From: Flavobacterium gelidilacus DSM 15343
GTDB taxonomy: Bacteria; Bacteroidota; Bacteroidia; Flavobacteriales; Flavobacteriaceae
Reading direction: 5' to 3'
Length of the DNA: 64,000 bases
Assembly: GCF_000422685.1 (NCBI RefSeq)
Contig: NZ_AUGN01000013.1
Span: 1-64,000 of the forward strand
The position numbers and the translations under genes are program-made. The notes below the pieces were generated by a model. It made no database searches. It was not told the origin of the DNA and was given only the letters and a program-made list of their open reading frames with translations. Shown here piece by piece: positions 43,787 to 52,573 of this stretch (position 1 is its first letter; each line of letters begins with the position of its first letter).

Positions 43787-43816
43787 TTGAATTACTTACA
43801 AATAATTATATATTTG
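43787..43816 (+). promoter_or_regulatory. tRNA-Met promoter
   Basis: TTTG (43786-43789), 19 nt, TATATTTG (43809-43816), ending 32 nt before the mature tRNA. An exact consensus match. Confidence 0.85.
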
Positions 43817-43848
43817 CACCCGCATTGAGGAAATGCAAAACATATAAT

Positions 43849-43922
43849 GGCGAGATAGCTCAGTCGGTTAGAGCGCAGGATTCATAACCCTGAGGTCACG
43901 GGTTCAATTCCCGTTTTCGCTA
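43849..43922 (+). tRNA. tRNA-Met (CAU), elongator type
   Basis: The 74-nt cloverleaf is complete. The acceptor is GGCGAGA with TTTCGCT (two G-U pairs), the D arm is GCTC/GAGC, the anticodon arm is CAGGA-TTCATAA-CCCTG with anticodon CAT, and the T arm is ACGGG-TTCAATT-CCCGT. The anticodon stem lacks the three consecutive G-C pairs of initiators and the first pair is not C-A, so this is an elongator. A CAU anticodon could also be a tRNA-Ile whose C is changed to lysidine. CCA is not encoded. Confidence 0.95.
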
Positions 43923-43923
43923 C

Positions 43924-43960
43924 AAAAAAACCCTAAATACTTGGTATTTAGGGTTTTTTA
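43924..43960 (+). terminator. Terminator of tRNA-Met
   Basis: AAACCCTAAATAC and GTATTTAGGGTTT form a 13-bp stem with a TTG loop and a T-run, directly after the tRNA. Confidence 0.92.
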
Positions 43961-44531
43961 TTTAAAAATGCACAAATATAAACCTAAATAGTTATTAGAT
44001 AATTGAGATTTATCATTTATTTTAACACCAAAATGTATTTAAAAGATAACTCCTACACTTTTTTAAAATACCTTGCTGCAGTGTTTAAAAACCTAAAATC
44101 TACTTCAAAAACTATTTTACACACCTATTTACCAACATCAAATCCTTTTTAATTAGCAAAATTTATCTTTTTAAACAAAATCTATTTAAGTTTTTATACA
44201 ATTTACTCTATAAAAACTAAAGATTATTAATCATAATAGTAAGCTTTAAACCTCTTAGATTAACTTCATAAATTTGATTTCATTTAGATAACATTTAAAA
44301 TTTTTTAAGACTTAACATTTTAATACCTTTATATGACTTAACAAATCATCAAATACTATCAAGAAAAGATTTTGAAAACTGAACCACACTCAAGAAATTT
44401 AGCTAGAAATTAATTTTTGGGATTAATACAATGTTAAAAGTCAACTAATGTTACAAAACTATTCTTATCTTGGAATAAATATCCTGTGAATTAAAAACAA
44501 CTGACAAAATAATAACTAAATAAAAAAAACT
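43961..44531. other. 570-nt AT-rich gap without a recognisable gene
   Basis: No frame of convincing length or composition is present. Near the end TATCTTGG (44466-44473) is one base off the -7 consensus and could drive the alcohol dehydrogenase gene with a leader of about 50 nt. The rest is A/T-rich without clear stems or repeats. Confidence 0.5.
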
Positions 44532-45584
44532 ATGAAAACAACAAATGTAAAAGCCTTTGGTACAGCAGCAGCAGACGCAGACTTAAAAGAGTTAGATATT
44601 AACCGAAGAGAGGTAACTGCAAATGATATAGAAATCGAAATTTTATATTGCGGTGTTTGTCATTCTGATTTACATACAGCAAGAAATGATTGGGGTGGAA
44701 CCATGTATCCTTCTGTACCAGGTCATGAAATTGTTGGTAGAATTACCAAAATAGGAAATGAAGTCACTAAATTTAAAGTAGGTGATTTAGCAGGTGTTGG
44801 ATGCCTAGTAGGATCTTGTAAAACCTGTGATAGTTGTAAAAAGGATTTAGAACAATACTGTTCAAATGGCTGGGTTGGAACCTATAATGGTGAAGACAAA
44901 TATTTAGGAGGCCATACTTTTGGTGGGTATTCTGAAAAAGTTGTTGTTGAAGAGCATTTTGTTTTGAAAGTTCCTACTAACTTAAATTTAGCTGCTGTAG
45001 CACCATTACTTTGTGCCGGAATAACAACTTGGTCACCTTTAAGACATTGGAATGTAAAGAAAGGCAGTAAAGTAGCTGTTGTTGGTCTAGGAGGATTAGG
45101 TCACATGGCTATTAAATTAGCAAAAGGATTAGGAGCAGAAGTGACATTATTTTCAAGAACACCAGAAAAAACTCAAGATGCAAAAGATTTAGGAGCTGAT
45201 ACTGTAGTTATTTCAACAGATGAAAATCAAATGTCAGCCGTAGCAGGTGAATTCGATTTAATAATCGATACCGTACCATACGTTCATGATATCAATCCAT
45301 ATGTTGGAACTTTAAACATAAGCGGAACTTTAGTGCTTGTCGGTTATCTTGGACCATTAGATCCGTTTTTAAATTCGGTTCCAATGATTCTAGGTAGAAA
45401 ATCTGTTGCAGGTTCGCTGATTGGTGGAATTGCCGAAACACAAGAAATGTTAGATTTCTGTGGAGAACATAATATTGTTTCAGAAATTGAGATAATCAAA
45501 ATGCAAGATATCAATAAAGCTTATGAAAGAATGTTAAAAAGCGACGTGAAATATCGCTTTGTGATTGACATGAGTTCGTTATAA
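44532..45584 (+). CDS. Zinc-dependent NAD(P)H alcohol dehydrogenase (YahK/CAD-like)
   Basis: This 350-residue MDR enzyme interconverts aldehydes and alcohols. The catalytic zinc ligands are Cys40 (YCGVCHSD), His65-Glu66 (VPGHEIVG) and Cys161 (LLCAG). The structural zinc ligands are Cys96, Cys99, Cys102 and Cys110. The dinucleotide site is VGLGGLGHMAIKLAKGLGA. The following FSRTPEK, with Ser and Arg where an NAD enzyme has Asp, favours NADPH. Closest in pattern to YahK and cinnamyl-alcohol dehydrogenase-like aldehyde reductases. It is an isolated gene with long AT-rich gaps on both sides. Confidence 0.92.
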   Translation: MKTTNVKAFGTAAADADLKELDINRREVTANDIEIEILYCGVCHSDLHTARNDWGGTMYPSVPGHEIVGRITKIGNEVTKFKVGDLAGVGCLVGSCKTCDSCKKDLEQYCSNGWVGTYNGEDKYLGGHTFGGYSEKVVVEEHFVLKVPTNLNLAAVAPLLCAGITTWSPLRHWNVKKGSKVAVVGLGGLGHMAIKLAKGLGAEVTLFSRTPEKTQDAKDLGADTVVISTDENQMSAVAGEFDLIIDTVPYVHDINPYVGTLNISGTLVLVGYLGPLDPFLNSVPMILGRKSVAGSLIGGIAETQEMLDFCGEHNIVSEIEIIKMQDINKAYERMLKSDVKYRFVIDMSSL

Positions 45585-45603
45585 ATCTATTTACTACATT
45601 CTT

Positions 45604-45641
45604 AAAGCTAACATTCTTATTAAAGTTTGTTAGCTTTTTTA
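45604..45641 (+). terminator. Terminator of alcohol dehydrogenase gene
   Basis: AAAGCTAAC pairs with GTTAGCTTT over a 16-nt loop, followed by T. The rest of the 45585-45996 gap is AT-rich with no gene visible. Confidence 0.75.
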
Positions 45642-45942
45642 TTTATTTTATTTTGGATTAATTTTACAAAATTAAGTATATTTAATAGTTAATATCATAA
45701 CCAATAAACTGTTGATAACTTCCTATATTGTTAATAACTAAGTTTTATTTACTTTTAAACGGTTTTATTTGTATCTATAACGATTATGTAATAAAAAGTT
45801 TTTGTTAATAACTATAATAGTATACATTTGAATTGTAATACTAATAGAGAGTTAAGGGACTTTATTTAAATATTACTTTATAAAAAAATTAAAGATTAAT
45901 TTTTAAGATTTTTTATTAAATATTTGATTGTTTGTTTTGATG

Positions 45943-45972
45943 AAAAAATCCAACTAGCAAGTTGGATTTTTT
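45943..45972 (-). terminator. Terminator of the 45997-46344 gene
   Basis: AAAAATCCAACT and AGTTGGATTTTT-like arms around AGCA form a stem with A and T runs on both sides. Confidence 0.8.
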
Positions 45973-45996
45973 TGTTTTTAAGCCTTTAATTTTTTT

Positions 45997-46344
45997 TTAA
46001 ATCTTGAATCTATTTCCTAATTTTTTTCCAACAATATAAGCTGCAAAAAATCCGATTATGATAATTAGAAGGTTTAAAAACGTATACAAAACATAAAACC
46101 ATTTATCATCCGAAGAAGAATAACAAAGAGAATCAAGTAGAAAACAAAATTCTTTTTCTTCTGAATTGAATTGTGTTAACAAAAAACTCAACAATAACAA
46201 AACTCCTATTGAAGTAAAAATATAAATCACATTTTTATTCATTGGTTTTTTTCCTGTTGGCTTAAAAACATTGCGTTCATCTTCTGAACGTTTGTTGTTT
46301 TGCAAGGACCAAACTACTTTTTTTGCTTCTTCGTCTATATCCAT
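45997..46344 (-). CDS. Two-helix membrane protein, unknown
   Basis: This 115-residue protein has a soluble N-terminus (MDIDEEAKKVVWSLQNNKRSE). Two membrane helices follow at about 37-57 and 84-106 (LNLLIIIIGFFAAYIVG), with a short loop between that holds two Cys (FCFLLDSLC). The end is basic (KKLGNRFKI). I recognise no family. It lies 53 nt downstream of hisS on the same strand. An AAATTCC heptamer-like repeat (46355-46385) lies in between. Confidence 0.6.
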   Translation of the reverse strand: MDIDEEAKKVVWSLQNNKRSEDERNVFKPTGKKPMNKNVIYIFTSIGVLLLLSFLLTQFNSEEKEFCFLLDSLCYSSSDDKWFYVLYTFLNLLIIIIGFFAAYIVGKKLGNRFKI

Positions 46345-46397
46345 AATAAATCACATTATAAAAATTCCAAATTCCAATTACAAATTTCAGCTTTTAT

Positions 46398-47768
46398 TTA
46401 TGCTAATAAAGTAACTAATGTTGCAAAGTCAACTTTTTGTTGTTCACCTGTTGCTAAATTCTTTAACGTAAATTCCGAGTTGTTCATTTCTTCTTCGCCC
46501 ACTAAAATAGCAAATGGAATACCTCTTTTGTCTGCGTGTTGAAATTGTTTTCCAATTTTAGTATTGTCAGGATATAATTCAACTTTAATATTATTGGCTC
46601 TTAATTTAGCAATTGCTTTCATTGAATAAAGAGCTTCTTTATCTCCAAAATTAATAAAAATCGCTTTTGAAGTAGCCAAAACCGTTTCTGGAAAAAGACT
46701 TAGTTCTTCAATTACTAAGGCAATTCTATCTAAACCAAATGAAATTCCAACACCACTCATATATTTCAAGCCAAAAATTCCCGTTAAGTCATCATACCTT
46801 CCACCACCACCGATAGAACCCATTGCGACTTCTTTTGGTGCAGCGACTTCAAAAATAGCTCCAGTATAATAGTTTAAACCTCTTGCTAAAGTCACGTCTA
46901 AATCTAAAGATGCGGTTTGCAAACCTAATTCTTGAATCGTTTCACAAATAAATTGCAACTCCTCTACTCCTTTTTTCCCTTCTTCAGAAGATGAAAGTAA
47001 GTTTGAAAGTTTCTCTATTTTCTCATTTATAGTTCCAGTAAAATTGAATAACGGTTGTACTTTTTCGATAGCTTCTTCAGAAATTCCTTTTTCAATCATT
47101 TCTTTTTTTACACCATCTTCTCCAATTTTGTCTAATTTATCTAAAGCAACGGTAAAGTCAATTAATTTATCCGAAGCACCAATTACCTCAGCAATTCCGG
47201 ATAAAATTTTACGGTTATTTATTTTTATGGTTGTTCCTTTTAAGCCTAATTGACTAAAAACAGAATCATACAATTGAACCAACTCAACTTCTTGCCATAA
47301 AGACGTTGAACCAACAACATCAGCATCACATTGAAAAAACTCTCTAAAACGTCCTTTTTGTGGTCGATCTGCTCTCCAAACGGGCTGAATTTGATAACGT
47401 TTGAAAGGAAATTCAATTTCGTTTTGGTGTTGCACTACATATCGTGCGAATGGAACTGTTAAATCGTAGCGAAGGGCTTTTTCTGAAATTTGAGAAGTAA
47501 CTTTTAAACTGTTTTTATCACTTAATAATGTGTCTTCAGCTTTAGCTAAAAAATCACCTGAATTCAAAATCTTAAAAATAAGTCGATCACCTTCTTCTCC
47601 ATATTTTCCCATTAAGGTTTCTGAATTTTCAAAAGAAGGTGTTTCAATTGGTTGAAACCCAAATTTTTCAAAATTCGATTTAATGATAGAAAATATATAG
47701 TTTCTCTTAGCTACTTCAGCTGGAGAAAAATCTCTTGTTCCTTTTGGAATACTTGGCTTTTTTGACAT
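46398..47768 (-). CDS. hisS: Histidyl-tRNA synthetase
   Basis: This 456-residue class II synthetase charges tRNA-His. Motif 1 lies in [19 protein letters not shown] and motif 2 in [18 protein letters not shown]. The His-specific loop is [14 protein letters not shown] and motif 3 is [14 protein letters not shown]. The anticodon-binding domain fills about the last 100 residues. It starts at the ATG at 47768, right before an AATCTGAAA-type repeat region; no -7 box was found. Confidence 0.96.
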   Translation of the reverse strand: MSKKPSIPKGTRDFSPAEVAKRNYIFSIIKSNFEKFGFQPIETPSFENSETLMGKYGEEGDRLIFKILNSGDFLAKAEDTLLSDKNSLKVTSQISEKALRYDLTVPFARYVVQHQNEIEFPFKRYQIQPVWRADRPQKGRFREFFQCDADVVGSTSLWQEVELVQLYDSVFSQLGLKGTTIKINNRKILSGIAEVIGASDKLIDFTVALDKLDKIGEDGVKKEMIEKGISEEAIEKVQPLFNFTGTINEKIEKLSNLLSSSEEGKKGVEELQFICETIQELGLQTASLDLDVTLARGLNYYTGAIFEVAAPKEVAMGSIGGGGRYDDLTGIFGLKYMSGVGISFGLDRIALVIEELSLFPETVLATSKAIFINFGDKEALYSMKAIAKLRANNIKVELYPDNTKIGKQFQHADKRGIPFAILVGEEEMNNSEFTLKNLATGEQQKVDFATLVTLLA

Positions 47769-47773
47769 TTTTT

Positions 47774-47945
47774 GTTAGATTTTCGGATATTCAGATTTTG
47801 GATTTTCAGATAAAAGAAAAACCAAATACTTTTTCAAATGCAAATATCTTATTTTTTGAAGGAATAAAAGAATTACGTGTTGTTTTTTTGCCACCTGATT
47901 TCCAAAATCTGAAAATCTATTATCTGAAAATCTATTATCTATAAA
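47774..47945. repeat. AATCTGAAA-type repeats in the hisS / permease gap
   Basis: Two clusters are visible. 47774-47815 holds GATTTTCGGATATTCAGATTTTGGATTTTC-like units (several adjacent segments). 47898-47942 holds two near-exact ATCTGAAAATCTATT units. They are the same kind as at 5800-5838 and 33345-33395. Confidence 0.65.
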
Positions 47946-47960
47946 AAAGTGTAACAATTT

Positions 47961-47968
47961 TAAATTTG
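47961..47968 (+). promoter_or_regulatory. -7 box of ABC permease gene
   Basis: TAAATTTG ends 16 nt before the ATG at 47985. Confidence 0.6.
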
Positions 47969-47984
47969 CATAGTCTAATACAAC

Positions 47985-49226
47985 ATGGTAGGATTATTTA
48001 AAGAAAATACGAAAATTGCTTTAGACTCAATACGAAGTCAAGCTTTGAGAACCTCATTAACGGTTTTTATTATTGCACTTGGAATTACAGCCTTAGTTGG
48101 AATCCTGACGGTTGTTTCTGCCTTGAAGAACACAATATTAAATGATTTCGCCTCAATGGGAGCAAATACATTTTCCATAAGTCAATATGATTTTTCTTCA
48201 GAAATCAATCAAAATGACGTAGATGTAAGAGTTAATCCTATCATAAATTATCCACAAGCTAGAGAATTTCAAGACAAATACAACTTTCCGTTTACTACTA
48301 CATCTTTATCCTTCACAGCAGCTAATGGAATTGAAGTAAAATACAGAGATAAAAAAACAGATCCAGAAATTAATATTGTTGGTGTAGATGAGAATTTTTC
48401 TCCAAATAAAGGTCTAAAAATTGCTAAAGGAAGAAATTTTAATTCTTTTGATATTGCCAACAACAATTATGTTTGTGTTTTAGGTTCTGATTTTGAAAAA
48501 GGTTTGTTTGATGGAATTAATCCGATTGATAAAATCATTTCAATTCGTGGTGCAAAATTTAAAGTTATAGGTGTTTTAAAAGAAAAAGGTTCCACTTTTG
48601 GAAATAGTCAAGATCTACGTGTTTTAATTCCAAATCAAGTGGCTCGATCCTTATTTTCTGCCCCAAATATTAATTATGATTTGAATGTAATGGTTAACAA
48701 TGAGGCTTTGTTAGATGAAGCTGTTGACAATGCATTGATTACCATGAGACAAGTTAGAAAACTGAGTCCTGTTGAAAAAGAAAATTTTGGAATAGAAAGG
48801 AGTGACGATTTGATTCAGACTTTATTATCTAACACGGAAGTTTTAAGTATTACGGCTTGGGTAATTGGAATTATTACCGTTTTTGGTTCTTCAATTGCTT
48901 TGATGAATATTATGTTAGTTTCTGTAAGTGAACGAACAAGAGAAATTGGTATTAGAAAAGCATTAGGTGCAAGAAGCAATACAATAGCTTGGCAATTTTT
49001 TACAGAAACTTTAGTAATTGGCCAATTAGGAGGAATTGTTGGAATTATTTTAGGAATTGGTATAGGTTATGGCATCGCAATGGCTATTGGTTTTGCTTTT
49101 ACAATTCCCTGGATGGCAATGATTGCTGCGTTTATTACAACTTTTGTAGTCACAATTGTTTCTGGAGTTTATCCTGCCATGAAAGCTTCTAAACTTGACC
49201 CTGTTGAAGCGTTGAGATATGAGTAA
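47985..49226 (+). CDS. MacB/FtsX-type ABC transporter permease
   Basis: This 413-residue permease has one N-terminal membrane helix (LTVFIIALGITALVGILTVV). A periplasmic MacB_PCD domain covers about 45-270. Three C-terminal helices follow in an FtsX domain that includes MLVSVSERTREIGIRKALGA, the coupling segment for the ATPase, and ends KASKLDPVEALRYE. Such type VII systems work as mechanotransmitters or efflux parts. No ATPase or MFP gene is adjacent here, so the partner must be encoded elsewhere. It is convergent with prmC. Confidence 0.9.
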   Translation: MVGLFKENTKIALDSIRSQALRTSLTVFIIALGITALVGILTVVSALKNTILNDFASMGANTFSISQYDFSSEINQNDVDVRVNPIINYPQAREFQDKYNFPFTTTSLSFTAANGIEVKYRDKKTDPEINIVGVDENFSPNKGLKIAKGRNFNSFDIANNNYVCVLGSDFEKGLFDGINPIDKIISIRGAKFKVIGVLKEKGSTFGNSQDLRVLIPNQVARSLFSAPNINYDLNVMVNNEALLDEAVDNALITMRQVRKLSPVEKENFGIERSDDLIQTLLSNTEVLSITAWVIGIITVFGSSIALMNIMLVSVSERTREIGIRKALGARSNTIAWQFFTETLVIGQLGGIVGIILGIGIGYGIAMAIGFAFTIPWMAMIAAFITTFVVTIVSGVYPAMKASKLDPVEALRYE

Positions 49227-49232
49227 TAAAAT

Positions 49233-50114
49233 TTATTTGTCGCAAGAAATCATTCTATCATTACCATAAACGTCTTTGATTAATTGAATGTTTTTGAAAT
49301 TCAACTTTTTAAGTAATTCGACCGTTTCCTTGCCCAAATACTGATTGATTTCAAAATATAATTTTCCGTTTTCAGAAATATTTTTTTGTGCTAATTGAGC
49401 AATTTTTCTATAGAATAATAGAGCATCGTTATCTTCTACAAACAACGCTAAATGAGGTTCGTATTCCAATACATTTTTCTTGATTTCCTCTTTTTCTAAA
49501 TTTCGAACATAAGGTGGGTTTGAAACTATTATGTCAAAATTAGTTGTGAATTGTGAGTTGTGAATTGTGAGTTGCTCTAAGTCTTCAACTTCAAGAATAC
49601 TTTTATTTATGAAATTTATTTCAACTTTATTTATTTCAGAATTTTGTTTTGCGATATCTAAAGCCTTTTCAGACACATCTAAAGCATAAACTTTTGCATT
49701 ATACCAATTCTTAGCTAAACTAATTGCAATACAACCTGAACCTGTTCCAATGTCTAATATTTTGGGATTTGGATTTTCTATTTTGGAATTTTCACTTAGG
49801 ATTAAATCCACTAATTCTTCGGTTTCTTGTCTTGGAATTAAGGTGTTCTCATTTACTAAAAATCGCAATCCATAAAACTCAGTTTCTCCTAATATATATT
49901 GAATGGGTTTTTCTTGTTTTAATTCAGCAATAATTGAATTCCATTTTTCCAATTCATTTTCATTGATGGAAAAACTTGGGTCTAAAGCCAAATCAATACG
50001 TTTTTTTTGATGTAGGAATTCAGCAATAATGAAAAAGAAACTTTCGATTTCTTCTTTGTCATAAATTGATTCTAATGCTTTGGTAAAACTTATTTTATAT
50101 TCTTTTAAAATCAT
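49233..50114 (-). CDS. prmC: Release factor glutamine N5-methyltransferase with repeat-derived inserts
   Basis: This 293-residue enzyme methylates the Gln of the GGQ motif of RF1 and RF2. From the ATG at 50114 the helical N-terminal domain covers about 1-90, with LIPRQETEELVD in the hinge. The SAM domain has ILDIGTGSGCIAISLAKN and the substrate-binding NPPY in VSNPPYVRN. Two segments look like translated intergenic repeats: NSKIENPNPK before ILDIGTG (49761-49795) and TIHNSQFTTN before FDIIVSNPPY (49543-49574). Both lie at domain edges, so activity should be kept. A TTG two codons upstream is a weaker start. Confidence 0.92.
   Translation of the reverse strand: MILKEYKISFTKALESIYDKEEIESFFFIIAEFLHQKKRIDLALDPSFSINENELEKWNSIIAELKQEKPIQYILGETEFYGLRFLVNENTLIPRQETEELVDLILSENSKIENPNPKILDIGTGSGCIAISLAKNWYNAKVYALDVSEKALDIAKQNSEINKVEINFINKSILEVEDLEQLTIHNSQFTTNFDIIVSNPPYVRNLEKEEIKKNVLEYEPHLALFVEDNDALLFYRKIAQLAQKNISENGKLYFEINQYLGKETVELLKKLNFKNIQLIKDVYGNDRMISCDK
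49543..49574. repeat. TTGTGAR heptamer array inside prmC
   Basis: Four consecutive units TTGTGAA, TTGTGAG, TTGTGAA, TTGTGAG plus a partial TTG run through the coding region, with a 7-nt period that is not a multiple of three. Confidence 0.75.
49761..49795. repeat. Degenerate TTTGGRA heptamer array inside prmC
   Basis: TTTGGGA, TTTGGAT, TTTCTAT, TTTGGAA, TTTTCAC in a row with 7-nt spacing, encoding the Asn/Pro-rich linker before the SAM domain. Confidence 0.55.
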
Positions 50115-50142
50115 TTTCAAATCTTAATACTTAAACTTCATA

Positions 50143-50619
50143 CTACAACTCCTTCATCATCCAAACGGGACAACTTGTATGACCAGTACAACCTAAAGGT
50201 TCCTCTAAATAGTGAAATCCAACTTTTTGATATAACTTTTGGGCATCTTTCATCATTTCTAAGGTTTCTAAATAACATTTTTCAAAACCAGCTTCTTTAG
50301 CAAAATCTAAACACTTTAGAATCATTTTTTTTCCCATTCCAATTCCTCTGGCTTTTGAAGCGAAATACATTTTTTGCAATTCACATATTTCTTTTGGTCC
50401 ATTTTCTAAAGGAGCAATTCCACTTCCACCAATTATTTCACCTTCATGCTCAATCACAAAATAAATAGTGTTCTCTTTATTATATACTTCGTATAAAGTA
50501 TCTAAAATTGGATCTTCATAAGCTGTACCGGTTTTTGGAGCTTCTAATTCTATAAAAACATCTCGAATTACCTTAGCAATTTGAGCATTATCTTCTTTTT
50601 TAATTTTTCTAATCTGCAT
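50143..50619 (-). CDS. GNAT family N-acetyltransferase
   Basis: The protein has 158 residues from the ATG at 50619 (MQIRKIKKEDNAQIAKVIRD). The 37 codons open further upstream are excluded because they overlap ribD and lie beyond the -7 box. The acetyl-CoA site is in LQKMYFASKARGIGMGKKML-like sequence (GIGMGKK, residues about 103-109). It is preceded by IIGGSGIAPL and followed by CYLETLEMMKDAQKLYQKVGF. Substrate unknown. It shares a divergent promoter region with ribD. Confidence 0.85.
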   Translation of the reverse strand: MQIRKIKKEDNAQIAKVIRDVFIELEAPKTGTAYEDPILDTLYEVYNKENTIYFVIEHEGEIIGGSGIAPLENGPKEICELQKMYFASKARGIGMGKKMILKCLDFAKEAGFEKCYLETLEMMKDAQKLYQKVGFHYLEEPLGCTGHTSCPVWMMKEL

Positions 50620-50636
50620 AAAAATATATTCTAAAA

Positions 50637-50653
50637 CAAAAGTACTATTTTTG
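50637..50653. promoter_or_regulatory. Back-to-back -7 boxes of GNAT gene and ribD
   Basis: TACTTTTG on the minus strand (50637-50644) and TATTTTTG on the plus strand (50646-50653) are separated by a single base. The plus-strand box ends 4 nt before the GTG start of ribD. The minus-strand box ends 17 nt before the GNAT ATG. Confidence 0.6.
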
Positions 50654-50657
50654 TCCT

Positions 50658-51722
50658 GTGAAAATACATGAAAAATACATAAATCGTTGCATCGAATTAG
50701 CCAAAAATGGTTTAGGCACAACTTATCCAAATCCTTTGGTCGGAAGTGTGATTGTTTATGAAGACAAAATCATTGGAGAAGGTTGGCATAAAAAAGCTGG
50801 TGAACCTCATGCTGAAGTCAATGCCATAAACTCTGTTAAAGATAGAACATTACTATCAAGAGCTACTATTTATGTAAGTTTAGAGCCTTGTAGTCATTTT
50901 GGGAAAACACCTCCTTGTTCAGATTTAATAATTTTTCATAAAATACCAAATGTGGTTATTGGAACAATTGATCCCAATGAGAAAGTTGCAGGAAAAGGAA
51001 TAAAAAAATTGATGGAAGCTGGTGCAAATGTCACTATTGGTATTTTAGAAAAAAAGTGTCATGATTTAAACAAAAGATTCTTTACTTTTCATAATAAAAA
51101 AAGACCTTACATTATATTGAAATGGGCAGAAACTGCTGATGGATTTATTGCTCCTATTGCTAAAGATGAACAAAAACCTATTTGGATTACCAATAAACAC
51201 TCAAGGCAATTAGTCCACAAATGGAGAACCGAAGAACAGGCTATTTTAGTTGGCACAAAGACGGTTTTAGATGATAATCCAAGTTTGAATGCTAGAGATT
51301 TTTCAGGTAATAATCCTGTTCGAATTGTTTTGGATAAATCTGGAAAAATTGATGCAAAATTTAATGCAAAATTTAATGTAAAATTTAATGTAAAAGATAA
51401 CAATATAAAAACAATATTCATAACAGAAAAAGATGATTTTCAAACAACTGAAAATTGTATTTATGAAAAATGTTTGTTTGATGAAAATCTAATTGAAAGC
51501 ATTTTAGCTGTTTTAGTAAAACATCAAATTCAATCGGTAATTATTGAAGGTGGAAGCAGAACCATTCAGAGTTTCATCGATAAAGATTTATGGGACGAAG
51601 CTCGAGTTTTTAAAGGGAAAACTATTTTTAAAAAAGGTGTAAAAGCTCCTACAATTAATCATTCCATAAAAAGGCAAACCCAAATTTTGACTGACGAATT
51701 AATATATATTGTAAATGATTAA
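50658..51722 (+). CDS. ribD: Bifunctional riboflavin deaminase/reductase RibD
   Basis: This 354-residue enzyme performs the deamination and reduction steps of riboflavin synthesis. The deaminase domain has PNPLVGSVIV, zinc ligands His51 (HAEV, with Glu53), Cys78 and Cys87 (EPCSHFGKTPPC). The reductase domain begins near 150 (YIILKWAETADGFI) and includes IVIDKSG-like VRIVLDKSG and VIIEGGSRTIQSFID. The start is a GTG, since the family-typical KIHEKYINRCIELAKNG follows it directly. Residues about 233-246 are a tandem AKFN/VKFN insert. The gene overlaps the EamA gene by 8 nt. Confidence 0.93.
   Translation: MKIHEKYINRCIELAKNGLGTTYPNPLVGSVIVYEDKIIGEGWHKKAGEPHAEVNAINSVKDRTLLSRATIYVSLEPCSHFGKTPPCSDLIIFHKIPNVVIGTIDPNEKVAGKGIKKLMEAGANVTIGILEKKCHDLNKRFFTFHNKKRPYIILKWAETADGFIAPIAKDEQKPIWITNKHSRQLVHKWRTEEQAILVGTKTVLDDNPSLNARDFSGNNPVRIVLDKSGKIDAKFNAKFNVKFNVKDNNIKTIFITEKDDFQTTENCIYEKCLFDENLIESILAVLVKHQIQSVIIEGGSRTIQSFIDKDLWDEARVFKGKTIFKKGVKAPTINHSIKRQTQILTDELIYIVND
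51354..51395. repeat. In-frame 12-nt tandem repeat inside ribD
   Basis: Units GCAAAATTTAAT, GCAAAATTTAAT, GTAAAATTTAAT and a half unit GTAAAA encode AKFN, AKFN, VKFN, VK between the reductase strand after LDKSGKID and DNNIKTIF. Confidence 0.85.
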
Positions 51723-52572
51723 TTTAGTATTAGCTATTCTATTTTCAAGCTTACTTTATATTGTATTTAAGTTTTATTCAAAATTCAACATTAATACTTT
51801 TCAAGCGATTGTATTTAATTATGTTGCTGCTTTTTTAGTTGGAATAGTATTGTCTGAAGAACCATTAGATTTTCAATCAATTCTTAGTAAGTCATGGTTG
51901 TTTGGAAGTTTCATATTAGGTGGATTATTTATTTTAGTATTTAACATCTTAGGAAAAACATCACAAGAAAATGGTGTTTCTGTAGCTTCAGTTTCAAGCA
52001 AAATGTCTATGATAATTCCTATTTTGTTTGGTATCTTCTTTTTTAAGGAATCCATCACTTTAGAAAAAATAATTGGAATTGGAATTGCATTGATTGCCGT
52101 TTATTTCACCTCAAAAAAAGAAGCTGGCAAAGTTGAAGTAAAGAATTTTATTTTTCCCATTTTACTTTTTTTTGGAGCTGGAGTTGTTGATACAACTATG
52201 AATTATCTTCAACACACACATTTAAAAGACAATGAAATTGCCTTATTTTCGGCGACTACTTTTTTATCAGCTTTCTTTTTTGGAATTCTAATTTCAGTCT
52301 TTAAAACTATAAAAGGGGATTTTAAATTTGAAGGAAAGAGTATAATTGGTGGTATATTTTTAGGAGTTCCCAATTATTTTTCGATGTATTTTCTAATTAA
52401 AGCACTTCACAATAAAAATCTTGAAAGCGCTACTGTTTTTACTTTAATTAATATTGGTGTAATTTTGCTATCAACGATTTTTGGAATAATTTTATTCAAA
52501 GAAAAACTTTTAAAACAAAATTACTTTGGCATTGTATTAGCCATTATTGCAGTAATTTTAGTTACTTTATAG
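51715..52572 (+). CDS. EamA/DMT family transporter
   Basis: This 285-residue protein has ten hydrophobic helices in two EamA-like halves. The first half ends near 138 with GIGIALIAVYFTSKK and the second ends with FGIVLAIIAVILVTL. The charged loop KKEAGKVEVKN separates them. DMT proteins carry small metabolites such as amino acids or nucleobases; the cargo here is unknown. Its ATG lies inside the last codons of ribD, so it is translationally coupled. That could suggest a flavin-related cargo, but is weak evidence. Confidence 0.85.
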   Translation: MINLVLAILFSSLLYIVFKFYSKFNINTFQAIVFNYVAAFLVGIVLSEEPLDFQSILSKSWLFGSFILGGLFILVFNILGKTSQENGVSVASVSSKMSMIIPILFGIFFFKESITLEKIIGIGIALIAVYFTSKKEAGKVEVKNFIFPILLFFGAGVVDTTMNYLQHTHLKDNEIALFSATTFLSAFFFGILISVFKTIKGDFKFEGKSIIGGIFLGVPNYFSMYFLIKALHNKNLESATVFTLINIGVILLSTIFGIILFKEKLLKQNYFGIVLAIIAVILVTL

Positions 52573-52573
52573 T

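Noticed and set aside
43849..43960. tRNA-Met as an integration site
   Set aside because: The tRNA is followed directly by its own terminator and an AT-rich gap without integrase or a repeated tRNA end.
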